From contig CM053146.1 in assembly GCA_028571685.1 (NCBI GenBank), positions 68,233,431 to 68,297,430 of the forward strand: a stretch of DNA of 64,000 bases, given 5' to 3'. The position numbers and the translations under genes are program-made. This stretch comes from Heterohyrax brucei (lineage: Eukaryota > Chordata > Mammalia > Hyracoidea > Procaviidae). Below are positions 11,801-23,689 of the stretch, in pieces. The stretch's first letter is position 1; every line of letters begins with the position of its first letter. A model generated the notes under the pieces. That model did not search any database. It was not told where the DNA came from and saw only the letters and a list, made by a program, of their open reading frames with translations.

Positions 11801-13094
11801 AACTCCTCTCGTTTCTATTCTTCTTTTATTAACTATTTTGTTATCCAACATTTTGCATTTATGACAAAAGTACAAACTACTATCTGGCTACTTTGCCAAG
11901 CCAAGTGCCTTAGAGTTAGACCTGGCAGTAACGAATACCCAGGTGCAAGGTAAGGGTGACACTGGCTGTGATCATTAAAGCTGTGTCAATTTGCCTGGGC
12001 CATGAGTCTCGGTGATTTGGCAGTTATGATGTAACGATGTAGCCATCCTCCATTTTGTGCTATGATATGGTCAACTTTCACTTTTGCAATATGCTGAATG
12101 TAACAACCTGGTCTTAGAACCAAATCATTTCAGTAAGTACGGAGTTGGTGTACAAACTTAGCTTCTTAAAGAATTTGTGTATTTCTAAGACTTACACAGT
12201 TAATAATTGCCATAGCCAGCACCAGACCTCAGGTTTTCTAATCATAAATCAAAATTCAAAGAAATGCAGAAACTGAAAAGATGTGAGGCATGTATACTGA
12301 TTATTTGAAAGAATGTAAAATGAGGCAATTTAAGTCAATTTAAGATTATTTCTAATGCAGTGATAGAGATCAACATTTTCATTTAATGGATTTACAATCA
12401 TTGAAAGTAAACAAAATAGGCTTGATTTACCTATACACACGCTAGTATAAAAGACATCAGTCTAATTCAATTACTCCTTCAAAGAGTAAACACATTACAT
12501 AACAAAGTATTTAAAGACTCAAAGTTAATTTTAAGTACTGTGAAATCAGGTCTTTAAGCTTTTAGGCCTTTCCGACAGGTTCTGTTTAGATTATAGAAAT
12601 TTAAATTATATAACCAGATGTTATCTTTTCTATGCCCCCAAATTACATATTAGAAAATGTTATCTCAGATACTGCTTTAGGTAAATTATTTTTTCCAAAT
12701 AGTGTATAAGCAATAAAATCCCCAGTCTAAATAATCTATACATCTACATTTTAGACTAAACTTTTTGCCTCTTACTAGAGAACTGATAATAGCTTTTTAA
12801 GTAGTCTAGGATGTAGAAAGTTACCTCAGATTACTGTTATGTGGCAATAGATCAAGTGCTAATTTAGAATCATTTGGCACAAAAAGTCAGAAACAGTTTG
12901 AAAACTTCATGTGAGATCACATACATGTTTGACAAAAATAAAAAGAAGATACACCTAATGAGGTCATTTTTGAACAACAAGGACACTATACAAGACTTGC
13001 TCTTTCTTTGATGTAATAACTAGTTTACAGAAGAATAAACATCATTTTTACCAAATACATGTAGCATGTCTCAGACATGTTAGCCACCATGTAG
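11801..13094. other. unassigned DNA with one SINE-tail fragment
   Basis: AT-rich. The only feature noted is the short AfroSINE-tail-like piece at 11,895-11,922, listed separately. Confidence 0.5.
11895..11922 (-). repeat. short SINE-tail insertion (CTTGGC type)
   Basis: On the minus strand this reads as a diverged 'AACTCGACGGCACTTGGC' unit with a second TTGGC. It matches the fragments at 37,371, 47,295, 49,354 and 51,171. No clear flanking duplication was found here. Confidence 0.5.
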
Positions 13095-13175
13095 ATGTAT
13101 CTATAACCTTGAATTTCCCTGTTTTTAGATGCGGAATCTGAAGCTTTCGGGGTTCTAGGCCCTTCAAACAGTTGA
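13095..13175 (+). mobile_element. MIR-like fragment
   Basis: The stretch 'tccctgtttttagatgcgga' followed by 'atctgaagctt' matches the 'attttacagatgaggaaactgaag' part of MIR. It also explains why a minus-strand open frame at 13,025-13,225 looks protein-like. Confidence 0.4.
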
Positions 13176-13474
13176 ATCTTCGTGGCAAATGGTGGAGTCA
13201 TGGTTTGAGTAACACTGGTCTCCAAAACTTGTGCCTCTTCTTCTATTCAAAGCTACAGCATAAAATAGCCTGGGTCTTAGAATCACAATGAGCTTTTGAA
13301 AAGTTTTAATAACCTATAGTTTCTTCATTTCTTGAGAGGTCCTAATAATTTAAAATATGCTAATAAGTAGTTACAGTCCTACATTATTTGCTAAGTTTTA
13401 TTACAAGACTAAAGATACACAAAACACTCTGGAATCTCAGAAATATAGACAGGAAAAGACACTTCAAGATTATC

Positions 13475-13585
13475 TTTCAGTTCATACAGAAGAAAACTAA
13501 GACTCAGACAAGATGTCATCTGTTCAAAGGAGATCACAGAACAAACAAAAAGAACTAAAACAATTCTGGAATTAAATCTTATGCC
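13475..13585 (+). mobile_element. MIR-like fragment
   Basis: 'cagaagaaaactaagactca' and 'atgtcatctgttcaaaggag' follow the order of the MIR core. Confidence 0.45.
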
Positions 13586-13803
13586 TTTTACGTTTTTGAG
13601 AAAAAACATTTGTTTTTAGAAAATGAATATCAACCCCTTGATTAGACTTCAAATACAATTAGGCCTTTAATATCTCACTGGGGTTTATTTTATATGCTGG
13701 CGAGCAGACCTAGACCATGACAGTCTCATTTTAAAAAAGTCATTGCCAACTGGAACCTTAAAGAGAAGGTTCATTTTGACTTACATGAAATAACACCATC
13801 AGA

Positions 13804-13965
13804 AAACCCTGATGACATAGTGGGTTAACTGCTATGTTTGCTAACCAAAAGGTCAGCAGTTCCAGTCTGCCAGACACTCCTTGGAAACTACATGGGGCAC
13901 TTTTACTCTCACCTCTAGGGTCGCTATGAGTCAGACCTGACTCAATGGCAGTGAGTTTTTTTCCC
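13804..13965 (+). mobile_element. AfroSINE
   Basis: Full-length copy with 'gctaaccaaaaggtcagcag' in the body and 'gtcgctatgagtcagacctg' at the 3' end. Confidence 0.9.
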
Positions 13966-13976
13966 TACATTATATG

Positions 13977-13977
13977 T

Positions 13978-14010
<33 letters not shown>

Positions 14011-14095
14011 AATATATATGTGTATATATTGTGTGTATATATATAATATATATATGTGTATATATATATAATATATACACGTATATATTATACAC
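13977..14095. repeat. (CA)n/(TA)n microsatellite
   Basis: A perfect (CA)n block followed by a long TA/TG-rich tract. It lies between an AfroSINE and an RTE tail. Confidence 0.9.
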
Positions 14096-14099
14096 ATCC

Positions 14100-14255
14100 A
14101 GCTCCCAAAAGATGGACTGACACAGAAGCTGCAGCAATGGGCTCAAACGCAGCAATGACTACGAGGATGATGCAGGACCAAGCAGTGTTTTATTCTGTTG
14201 TACACAAGGTTGCTATGAGTTAGAACCAACTTTAAGGCAGCTGTCAACAAGATAT
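14100..14255 (+). mobile_element. RTE LINE, 3' end only
   Basis: 'aaaagatggactgacacag', 'gcagcaatgggctcaaacgc', then 'ttgctatgagttagaacc' and a short CAAC tail. 5'-truncated to about 150 bases. Confidence 0.8.
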
Positions 14256-14291
14256 ATATGTAATTATAAAGTAAACATTATTTAACGATGC

Positions 14292-14337
14292 CAATGTATC
14301 AGGAAAAGGTACTTCAATGTATCAGGAAAAGGTACTT
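14292..14337. repeat. 23-bp tandem duplication
   Basis: Two exact adjacent copies of a 23-base unit beginning 'caatgtatcaggaaaagg' (14,292-14,314 and 14,315-14,337). Confidence 0.95.
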
Positions 14338-14407
14338 TTTTGACTTCATTTCAAAAAACAAACAAACTCCAACACATTTTGTATTTGAGAGAGACTGTAC
14401 TTTAGTT

Positions 14408-14575
14408 TAGAAACCCTGGTGGTATAATGCCTAAAGTGCTACATCTGTTAACCAAAAGGTTGGTGATTCAAATCCACCAGATGCTCCTTAGAAACTCTAT
14501 GGGGGAGTTGAACTCTGAACCTCTATAGTCTCTATGAGTGGGACACAACTTAGTGGCAGTGGGTTTGGTTTGGTA
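14408..14575 (+). mobile_element. AfroSINE
   Basis: Head 'aaaccctggtggtataatgc', body 'gttaaccaaaaggttggtga', tail 'agtgggtttggtttgg'. Confidence 0.9.
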
Positions 14576-14911
14576 CTTCTGTTTTGTCCACATTTTAAAT
14601 AAATTTCAGATGAATTAGAAATTTCAATATAAAAATGACATAAAAATGTGATCAAACATTTACTACAACAATATTGACCCAGTGATAATGGTTCAATTGG
14701 CCAGCATGTAATACTGTGGAAAGATGTCCTCTGATTACTGCCATGATGAATACTAGTTTTTATATTTCTATTTCTGGCTTTTAAAATAATTTTTCTATAA
14801 TAAGCATGCAATAATTGTATAATAAAAGTTACTTGAATTGTATTTTTAATAAAGATCTTGGAAGGAGGAAGTGACACTTTAAACGACTTAGATCTAAAAG
14901 TTCAGTTACAC

Positions 14912-14966
14912 AAGGAGTCACCATAAGTCAGAGCAGAACTGGCGGGAACTAATAACAACAAACCTG
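14912..14966 (+). mobile_element. RTE/AfroSINE tail fragment
   Basis: Only the shared 3' end is present: 'gtcaccataagtcagagc' followed by 'aactaataacaacaaa'. Confidence 0.5.
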
Positions 14967-15189
14967 TAAGAAAATAAACGGTGGCTATCACAGGAAGGTA
15001 CTGAAAGACGTAACTCCATGAAAAACAGTAACCACTAGACAGAACTAGACAGTTACAATATACATATATCTATGTATTTTCTTTTTATGATTTTTTCTTT
15101 AATTGAACAAGTATTTAACTTATAGCCTATTAGAAAAGCACAACTTCATTGCTCTGCTTTCTCTTTGTTCATCTAATATTCCAGTGCTG

Positions 15190-15300
15190 ACAGCACTATA
15201 TCATGTGCTACACACACATTTCCTCAGGTAGTCTCCACAGTCATCCTCTGAGATACTGTTACTCTTATCTTCATTTTGGCAGTTGGAGTTCCCAAAGACA
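15190..15300 (+). mobile_element. MIR-like fragment
   Basis: 'cagtcatcctctgagatact' and 'tcttcattttggcagttg' follow the MIR order. Diverged. Confidence 0.4.
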
Positions 15301-15539
15301 TAAAGACGTTAGTAGTTTGCATACAGATAATTGGCGAAGCTTCTATAAAAACTCAGGTAATCTAACCCCAGAAACCATGCCAATAATTACTTCATTACCT
15401 ATCACCACCATCACTTCACCTTCTCTTCAGTCACTGGCACCTTATTCCTCAAAGTTCTTAGAATCTTTGCACTTGTTTGCTCTGATGAAAAATCTCTACC
15501 ACCACATGACATCAGATAAATGATCCTGCCACCCTCTCA

Positions 15540-15785
15540 GATGTCTTTCTGGACGCATCTCCAGTGCTGTGCCCCTTCCAACACACTATCACTTGGCTTA
15601 GTTTTTCCACCTCAGCTCTTCTCATCATCTGACACTGAGAGATTAATCTGAGTATTCATTGTCAATTCCCTTCACTAGAACATAGGCTCCATATAGCACA
15701 TCATCTGTTTTGTTCATGGCTGTATTTCTAGAATCTGGTGCATAGCAAGCACTCAAGAAAAAGTTTTGAAGGAATGGATAAATGA
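15540..15785 (+). mobile_element. LINE2 3' end
   Basis: 'ttcactagaacataggctcc' and 'catagcaagcactcaagaa' followed by 'gaaggaatggataaatga' are the diverged 3' end of L2. Confidence 0.7.
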
Positions 15786-16349
15786 GATACTAGCTGTTTG
15801 TGTAAACTGAATTCAGCAATATCTGAAAAGAACATTTAAAAACAAGAAGACCCTAAAGAATGAAATCCTGTAGCTGACATCTAAAAGTTCCTGAAACTCT
15901 GGACACCAATATTTGATTTTAAAACTTTATGTCACATTTAACTGAATAAGGAGTATCTCTGTGAAGCAATGTGGATATTTAAAGGAAAGCTTCCAAGACG
16001 TAAACCTTCTGGTAGGCAGTACATGGACTCAGAGACTCTGTCATTGTCCAACTCAGGTTTCGTGCCACAACTCTTTGTACTTAACTTCAAAGCTTGTGAA
16101 ATTTTTACTTTAATATATTCAATAGTGGATATTTTTTATCTATTGAGACTGGATTTGGTTTTACAGATAGCTAGAAGTCATTTAAAACCTACTGTGTGGA
16201 ACACGGTATGAACAAAGACCTTATGAATTTTTCCTCAAAAAAGTGGTGTGACTAGAACATAATGAGGCTCTCCTTTTCAGTGACTGTTCATAGAGTGGCT
16301 CAAAACTGGACCACCAGACTTGTTATGAAGGTCCCTGTTATACCAGAAA
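15786..16349. other. no recognisable feature
   Basis: The 80-codon open frame at 15,969-16,211 has no domain I recognise. Confidence 0.5.
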
Positions 16350-16515
16350 GAAGCCCCGGTGTTGCAGCACTTGGTTAATAACCAAATGGTGAGAAGTCTG
16401 AACACACTAGCCACTCTGAGGAGGAAGATGTGGCAATTTGCTTCCACAAAAACTCTAAAAAACAAAATTCAAACCCACCGTGACCCCATATGGCAGAGGA
16501 GAAATTCCGTCAAGA
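16350..16515 (+). mobile_element. AfroSINE, older longer variant
   Basis: This variant carries the extra block 'gatgtggcaatttgcttcc' (also in diverged form at 32,575-32,766 and 42,862-43,037). It ends in a 'ctaacaacagc' tail running into poly(A). Confidence 0.7.
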
Positions 16516-16534
16516 TCTAACAACAGCAAAAAAA

Positions 16535-16660
16535 AAAAAAACAAACAAACAAACTTACAGCGACCCTATATGGCAGAGCAGAACTGTCCCATAGAGCATC
16601 CAAAGCTGTAATTTTTGACTGAAGCAGAATGCCACACTTTTCTCCCACAGGTCTCCCACC
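16535..16660 (-). mobile_element. AfroSINE variant, partial
   Basis: Reads inverted from 'cagcgaccctatatggcaga' to 'cactttctccc'-like sequence of the same long variant. With the preceding copy it forms an inverted pair around an A-rich spacer. Confidence 0.6.
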
Positions 16661-16744
16661 TCTTCCAGTTCAGTGATAATTTTACTCTCTGCAACAACAG
16701 AAGTCAGGAGACAAGTTTCTGTCCCAAATGGCTTACAGGATAGC

Positions 16745-16830
16745 TGTAGATCTCAGAATTTTTCTGGGCCTCCGTTTCAACTTCTGCAAAAATTAAAGAC
16801 TAATTACTACAATCCTTCTACCCCTACAAT
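16745..16830 (+). mobile_element. MIR-like fragment
   Basis: 'tttctgggcctccgtttcaa' and 'ttctgcaaaaattaaagact' match the distal MIR block. Confidence 0.45.
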
Positions 16831-17091
16831 CCTTTTATTCAGTTCATGAGTGCATTCTATTCAGTGCATTATATGTATACATAATGTCTGTAATTTACTT
16901 TGGAGACATATTGTTGAACACCTAAGCTGCAGTTTTTTGTTTGCTTCTTTGCTTTCAACGAATGACATATCAAACATCCAAATCTTTATTCTAAAAGGTG
17001 GAAACATCAAACTTTTAAATAAAAAGGACACTGTGATATGATATGTTCTTCAGTGAACTGGTGTGCTTTTTTCTTCTCTAATATTCACTAT
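16831..17091. other. no recognisable feature
   Basis: AT-rich flank of the L1 insertion. It carries the left copy of the L1 target-site duplication at its end. Confidence 0.5.
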
Positions 17092-17103
17092 TAAAATAGC
17101 TCT

Positions 17104-20100
17104 CACAAAACTGAACACATCCCAATGGCAGCACTGAACACATAGCTAGCAATAATTACGTTGAATGAGAAAGGACTGAATGCTCCAGTAAAGACACCGA
17201 GTGACATCTTGGATCAAAAGACATGACCCATCCATATGTTGTCTACAAGAAACTCAATGAGACTTCAACATTGGAACAAGCTGAAAATTAAAGGACGGAA
17301 GAATATACATCAAGCTAACAATGAAAAAGAAGAGCAGGTGTGGCAATTCTAATCTCAGACAAAATCAATTTTAATGTAAAATCCACCATCGTGGACAAAG
17401 ATAGACACTATTTCTTGCTGAAAGGTTGAGTACACAAGCAAGACTTAACTATATTAAACAGTTATGCACCTAATATCAGAGCACCTAAATACATCGAAGT
17501 AGCTACTGACTACACTCAAAAAACAGATTACTCCACAATAATAGTGGGAGACTTCAACACTCCACTCTCAATACTGGACAGATCATCTTAAAAAAAGCTC
17601 AGTAAAGATCCAGAAGACCTTATTGCCACAATTAACCAACTAAACCTCATTGATATATACAGAACTCTCCACCTATCAGCGGACAACTATACCTTCTTCT
17701 CCAGTGCACATGGAACATTCTCCAGAATTGATCATGTGTTAGGACATGATGCAGTTCTCATCAAAATCCATAACACTGAATTACTGCAAAGCATCTTCTC
17801 AGATCATAAAGCCATAAAAGTTAAAATCAATAGCAGAAAAAACATAGATAGAAAGTGGAACTCTTGGAAACTGAACAACATCTTGCTCAAAAAGCCACAG
17901 GCTATAGAGGAAATCAAGAATGAAATAAAGAAATTCATGGATTTCAATGAGAAGGAAAACACTTCCTACCAGAACCTATGGGATACAGCCAAAGCAGTGC
18001 TCAGAGGTCTGTTTATCTCCATAAATGCACACAGCTGGAAAGAAGAAAGAAACCAGATGAAGGAACTAACCTTACAGCTTGAACAAGTAGAGAGAGAACA
18101 ACAGAGGAACCCTTCAGGTACCAGAAGAAAACAGATCATAAAGATTAGAGTAGAAGTAAATGAATTAGAGAATAGAGAAGCAAATGAAAAAATTGGAAAG
18201 ACCAAAAGCTGATTTTTTGAAAAGATCAACAAAATTGACAAACCATTGGCTAAAAAGAAAACAACGCAAATTAGAAATGAGACAGGAGTTGTCACAACAG
18301 ATCCAACAGAAATCAAAAATACCATAACAGAATACTATGAAAGACTGTACTCTAACAAATTTGGAAACCTAGAGGAAATAGACAAATTCCTTGATTGATA
18401 TCACCTGCCCAAATTATCACAATGTGAAGCAGAACAACTTAATAAACCCATTACAAAGGAAGAGATTGAAACTGTCATCAAGAAACTGCCAACCAAAAAA
18501 AGCCTAGGCCCAGATGGCTTCACTGCAAAATTCTACCACACTTTTAGAGAACAGTTATCTGCAATACTACTGAGACTGTTTCACAGTATAGAAAGGGATA
18601 GAGTACTCCCAAACTCATTCTATGAGGCCAGCATAACCCTGATACCAAAGCCAGGGAAAGACCCCCCAAAAAAGTAGAACTACAGACCGATATCACTCAT
18701 GAATCTAGATGCAAAAATCTTCAACAAAATCTTTGCCAATAGAATGCAACAACATATCCAAAAAATAATCCTTCATGACCAAGTTGGATTCATACCAGGG
18801 ATGCAAGGCTGGTTCAACATCAGAAAAACAATGTGATCAATCACATTAATGTCACAAAAGACAAGAATCACCTGATTTTATCCACTGATGCAGAAGAGGC
18901 ATTTGAAAAAGTTCAACACCTATTCATGCTAAAAACTCTCAGCAAAACAGGCATAGAGCAATAAGGGCCATTTATGCAAAGCCAACTGCCTATGTCATTC
19001 TGAATGGAGAGAGACTGAAGGAGTTTCCCTTTAGAACAGGAACTAGACAAGGATGCCTACTCTCACCTCTCCTATTCAACATAGTACTAGAAGTTCTAGC
19101 CAGAGCAATTAGATGAGACCAAGAAATAAAAGGCATCTCCTCAGGTAAAGAAGAAGTCAAAATCTCTCTGTTTGCTGATGATATGATTGTATATGCAGAG
19201 AATCCCAAAGAATCTATAAGCAAATTACTCACACTGATAGAAGAGTTCAGCAAAGTCTCAGGATACAAGATAAACATAAGTAAATCAGTAGGATTCCTTT
19301 ATACCAACAATGAGACTGTTAATGAAGAAATCATCAAATCAATACCATTTACTATAGCCCCTAAGAAGATAAAAGCCAAGCCAAGATGATAAAGTACCTA
19401 GGAATTAATCTAACCAGAGAAAGAACAGACCTTTACAAAGTGAACTACTAAGAGAGACTTAGATAAATGGAAAAACCTACCCTGTTCATGAATAGGAAGA
19501 CTTAACATTGTGAAAATGTCTACTTTACCCAAAGCCATCTACTTACATAATGCAATCCCAATATCAGTTCCAGCATCAATTTTTAATGAGATGGAGAAAC
19601 AAATCACCAATTTTGTTTGGGAAGGGAAGAAATCCCAGATAAGTAAAGTACTACTAAAGAAGAAGAACACACTGGGAGGTCTCTCATTACCTGACTTGAG
19701 AACCTATTACACTGCCACGGTGGTCAAAACAGCCTGGTACTGGTATAAGAACAGACAGGTCGATCAATGGAACAGAATTGAGACCCCAGAGATGACAGCA
19801 TCTGCCTATGAACAGTTGATATCCGACAAAGGCCCTGAAACATTAAACTGGGGTAAAAACAATCTCTTCAACAAATGGTGCTGGCAAAATTGGATATCCT
19901 TCTGCAATAAATTGAAACAAGATCCATATCTTACACCTTATACAAAAATCAACTCAAACTAGATAAAAGACCTAAATATCAAATCTAAGATAAAGCTCAT
20001 CCAAGAAAAAGTAGGAACAATAGTGGAAGTTTTAATATACAACGTAGATAGACTTCAAAATCTGTCAAACAAACCACAGTCAACAGAAAGGAAAGTAGGT

Positions 20101-20825
20101 AAATGGGAAATATTAAGAATCAAACACTTTTGCTCATCCAAAGACTTTATTAATAGAATTAAAAGGCCACCTACAGAATGGGAAAAAAATATTTGGCAAC
20201 TATATGTCAGACCAATGCCTGATCTCCATAATCTATAAGGTACTACAAAATATCAGTAAGAAGAAGATAAATCATACAATTAAGCGATGGACAAATTAGA
20301 TGGGCAGACATTTCTCTAAAGAGTAGATCCACGCAGCCAAAAAACACATGCGGACATGTTCACGATCTTTAGGTTATTAAAGAAATTCAAATCAAAACTA
20401 CAGTGAGATACCATCTCACCTCAACAAGGTTGATCCAAAAAACACAAAATGACAAATGCTGGAGAGGCTGTGGAAAAAGTGGAACTCTCCTACATGGTTG
20501 GTGGGGTTGCAAAATGGTCCAGCCTCTTTGGAAAGCAATCTGGCGTTTCCTTAAGAAAATGGATATAGATATACCATTTGACCCAGTAATTCCACTACTT
20601 GGAATATATCCTACAGAATTAAGGCAATTCACATCAACAGATACATGCACAAGAATGTTTATCGCAGCACAGTCCACAAGAGCAAAAAGATGGAATCAAC
20701 CCAGATGTCCAACAACGGATGAATGGATAGGTAAACTATGGTATATACACTCAATGGAGCACTGTGCAATGATAAAGAACAATGATGATTCCATGGTTTC
20801 AACTGGAAGACATTATGATGGGTGA
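17104..20825 (+). pseudogene. L1 ORF2 remnant (endonuclease, reverse transcriptase)
   Basis: ORF2p of L1 nicks target DNA with its N-terminal endonuclease and primes reverse transcription there. This copy is broken by several stops and at least two frame changes. The longest open pieces are 17,736-18,212, 19,183-19,389, 19,510-19,962, 20,023-20,238 and 20,403-20,825. The endonuclease end keeps the SDH motif (FSDHKAIKVKI, near 17,795). The reverse-transcriptase catalytic box reads [12 protein letters not shown] near 19,168. The C-terminal zinc-knuckle-like motif CWRGCGKSGTLLHGWWGC (C-x3-C-x7-H-x4-C) lies near 20,457-20,510. The key motifs survive while the frame does not. The 5' part of the endonuclease was never copied. 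Confidence 0.92.
19371..19382 (-). repeat. 12-bp SINE-tail insertion in L1 ORF2
   Basis: The bases AAAAGCCAAGCC interrupt the conserved ORF2 path K-K-I-K-Y-L-G. They are flanked by AAGAAGAT (19,363-19,370) and AAGATGAT (19,383-19,390). Removing them plus one flank restores the L1 sequence and frame. Inverted, the insert is GGCTTGGCTTTT, the tail motif of the other short insertions. Confidence 0.65.
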
Positions 20826-21841
20826 AAGTAGTCAGAGACAAAAAGACAAATATTATATGAGACACCTACAATAAGATCTTAGAAACAGACTTATGCATAG
20901 AAGAAAAGACTCTTTGATGGCTGCAAGGGAGGGGAGGGAGGGAGCGCAAGAAGGGGAGGGTTTAGATTAGATAGTTGATAGAAATTTGGTTGGGTGAATT
21001 GGTGATAGCACACATTAGAAACAAGAACAACATGAAGTGGACTTCAACATAATTTGAGTACTCCTTCCATCTTAACCCAATATTGCAGAGACAGAGTAGC
21101 TGGGGCAGGGGACAGCAGACCATGTTCTTAGGTGAAATCAAGGCCAATTGGCACAACTAGTGTTTTGCTAAGAGGGCTCCCTGCACACCACGTTGGTGAG
21201 TGACGTCCAGGGTCTTAAAAGCTGCCAAGCTGCCATCCGAGGCCACAGCAAATGGTCCCACCAAGGACCAAAACAACATGGGGGAAGGACAACCCAGAAT
21301 ACAGCAACATCTACAAGTAGATGCCTACATCAACTTGGGACCGGAAGAACCGGATGGTGCCCGGCCACTACCAGTGATAGCCGCGATGGAGCTCACAAAA
21401 GTTGAGTCTCACTGGCAACACAAGAATAAAAGGGGGTACACCCTGAGATCTCCACTAAAAGACCACAATTGATGGTTCAGCGTCTTCGGGGTTCCCCTGG
21501 GAGCATGGCCCCTCGCCCAGATGCTGCCCTTGACCATAAATCATAATGAAGGTCCACTCTTTGAACATGAATGGATTGGACTTGGCGATGCAGAGTGACC
21601 GTACATTGGATGCACTTCATGGTTCTATGCATCACCCTGCTGACCTCTGGCTGTAGGAAAGGAAGTGGGTGGAGAGGAGGAGAAAGGAGATTGTTGGGAG
21701 GATGAGTCATGTATGGGGCAGAGAGTAACAGTGTGCTTTCACTGCACAGGGAGAGCAGTGGAAGCTGCATATAGGTGGGCATGTAAATCTATATGGGAAT
21801 GTAGATTTTCACTCAGTCATAATAAAAAATAAAATAGCTCT

Positions 21842-22148
21842 AATTTTCTAAGAATAAAGTTTCATGGTGTTTTAACAAGAAACATTTTATGATATTTAAA
21901 AAAAAAAAAAAAAAAACCTGACCATGCAAATACCAGTTTTAAACAGATGGAGTGAAAACCCTAATTTCTGCAACCTTATTTTTAAATAGGAATATGTGGG
22001 CTAGATACTAAATACAAAAACATGAATCCAACCTACTCGCAGTCCCAAACTGTTTGCTATTTTCAGTCAACATTCCCAGATTCAGGAAAAAGCAAACAAA
22101 CATATAACCTCCCAAGATAAAAAGTCTAATTTGCCCTGAGGGGCAAAG
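21842..22148. other. unassigned, with a poly(A) run
   Basis: A run of about 20 A at 21,898-21,917. Nothing else was recognised. Confidence 0.5.
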
Positions 22149-22312
22149 GGAGTCCCAGTGGTGCAGTGGTTAACAGCTTGGCTGCTAACCAAAAGGCAAG
22201 CAGTTTGAATCTATCAGCTACCTCTTGGAAGCCCTATAAGGCAATTCTACTCTGTCCTATAGGGTTTCTGTGAGTTAGAATCAAATAAGGGTGATGAGTT
22301 TGGTTTTACGGC
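22149..22312 (+). mobile_element. AfroSINE
   Basis: Head 'agtcccagtggtgcagtgg', body 'gctaaccaaaaggcaagcag', tail 'gagtttggttttac'. The flanks share GGGCAAA-like 7-mers (about 22,140 and 22,315), a possible short duplication. Confidence 0.9.
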
Positions 22313-23689
22313 CAAGGGCAAATGGGTGGGGGTCAATCCATGTTTCCCTTGCCTTACAAATATTGAGAAAATGGTCACAGATATGTCACTATCACTGTTA
22401 TTTGGAGTTACACTATATCAGCAAGTTTGCTGTGCAGCCCAGGAATGGTATTTTAATTCACATATTTCTGATTGGCTCAGACTGCTGGTTTTGCACCTCT
22501 AAGGTAAATGTTTGCTGAAATAGTCTTTACATGACCCCAGGTGGGGAGAAACGATCAAGATGCAGATTTCTTTTTCAGCCAAGTACTGGAGATCAGCTAA
22601 AATCACTAACCATCTACCAAGCCTTCCTTGTTTATTTTCTTGACTTAAAAAAGCCTGCAATGTTGGATTATAAATAATATAACCAACCATGGTATGGTAA
22701 AACTTGAGTCTTTCAGAGTTATCTAAGACTAATCCATGTGGGCAGTGGTGTGCTCATAAGCTTTTAACAACCACCTCTATAAAAAGAAAGAGGGGTGTGT
22801 GTACACAGCTGCTTCTCAGTTTTCACAAATGCAGTTTTGTGTAGTATGGATTTAGAAATAATAATAAAATGGACAATATTCTTTGAAATAACTCCATAGA
22901 ACCAACTGATTCTCATTAAATGTTTTCATTGATTTTTGCTGAATCATATATCCAGAGCTTAAATACAGTTGCAGTTGGGGAATAAGTCTAGTTCTGACAT
23001 GAACTCTGGTTGTGATTTTATTCATGTTAATCAGTCAGATGAAAGGGATGCAGCAATGATGTGTGTCAAAGTCTCACTGGCTTGTCATTAACTTGAGTGA
23101 TTCCTTCATTGAATAGGATAATAGCTTATGAACACTAGAAAAATACTACATCAATTTTTTTAGTGCTAATCACAAAATAACAGCTATGGACAAGATGAAC
23201 TTTTTTATATGACTTGCATTATTAACATTTTGTCCATCACTTTCTTAACTCCAGATAATTAAGGAAACAATAGATCATATCCTGATTTGTAGTTTTTTTC
23301 TGATTCCTAAGGTTTAAATACTCACACCATGGCCTATTTTAAATTGCCAACATGAATGCCATTAAGTGTAAAATTAGGAAGAGACGCACAGTATCACATC
23401 ATGAGCACAGAGAACAGTAACATGCAGTGCAACAAGCAGGAAGTTGTGAGTGTGGAGGGTTTATTACCTTTGCTTTAATATATTATTGATTTCATGTAAG
23501 CAAATTTTTAATAACCTCTGTGTTTAACAATTGGCTCACAAAGCTCTTGTGGGGGAGGCAGAATAGTTCTTTTGAGTTAGGCCAGCTGGTGACAGCACAC
23601 CATTGCAAGACATCTGAAGTCAGAAAAGAAGACACCTTCTTTCTACTTAGCCCTCCTTTCTGCTTACCTTAATGTTTGAGTAGAGCTAA
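22313..23689. other. no recognisable feature
   Basis: Mixed DNA without coding signal. Around 22,736-22,790 the sequence vaguely resembles an old hAT-type MITE, but not enough to call. Confidence 0.4.

Larger units (their letters stand above)
17104..21829 (+). mobile_element. L1 LINE, 5'-truncated, 4.7 kb
   Basis: The insertion is fixed by a perfect 12-bp duplication, TAAAATAGCTCT, at 17,092-17,103 and 21,830-21,841. It contains most of ORF2 (17,104-20,825) and a 3' UTR of about 1 kb ending in a short 'cataataaaaaa' tail. 5' UTR, ORF1 and the start of ORF2 are missing, the usual result of incomplete reverse transcription. A 12-base insertion of SINE-tail type sits inside ORF2 at 19,371-19,382. 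The intact duplication indicates a moderately young insertion, younger than the older L1 pieces at 23.7 and 58.9 kb. Confidence 0.95.

Noticed and set aside
13025-13225. Protein-like minus-strand frame of 66 codons
   Set aside because: Overlaps a MIR-like fragment, which explains the apparent signal.
22736-22800. hAT-type MITE
   Set aside because: Only a vague resemblance; no terminal inverted repeats or 8-bp duplication found.
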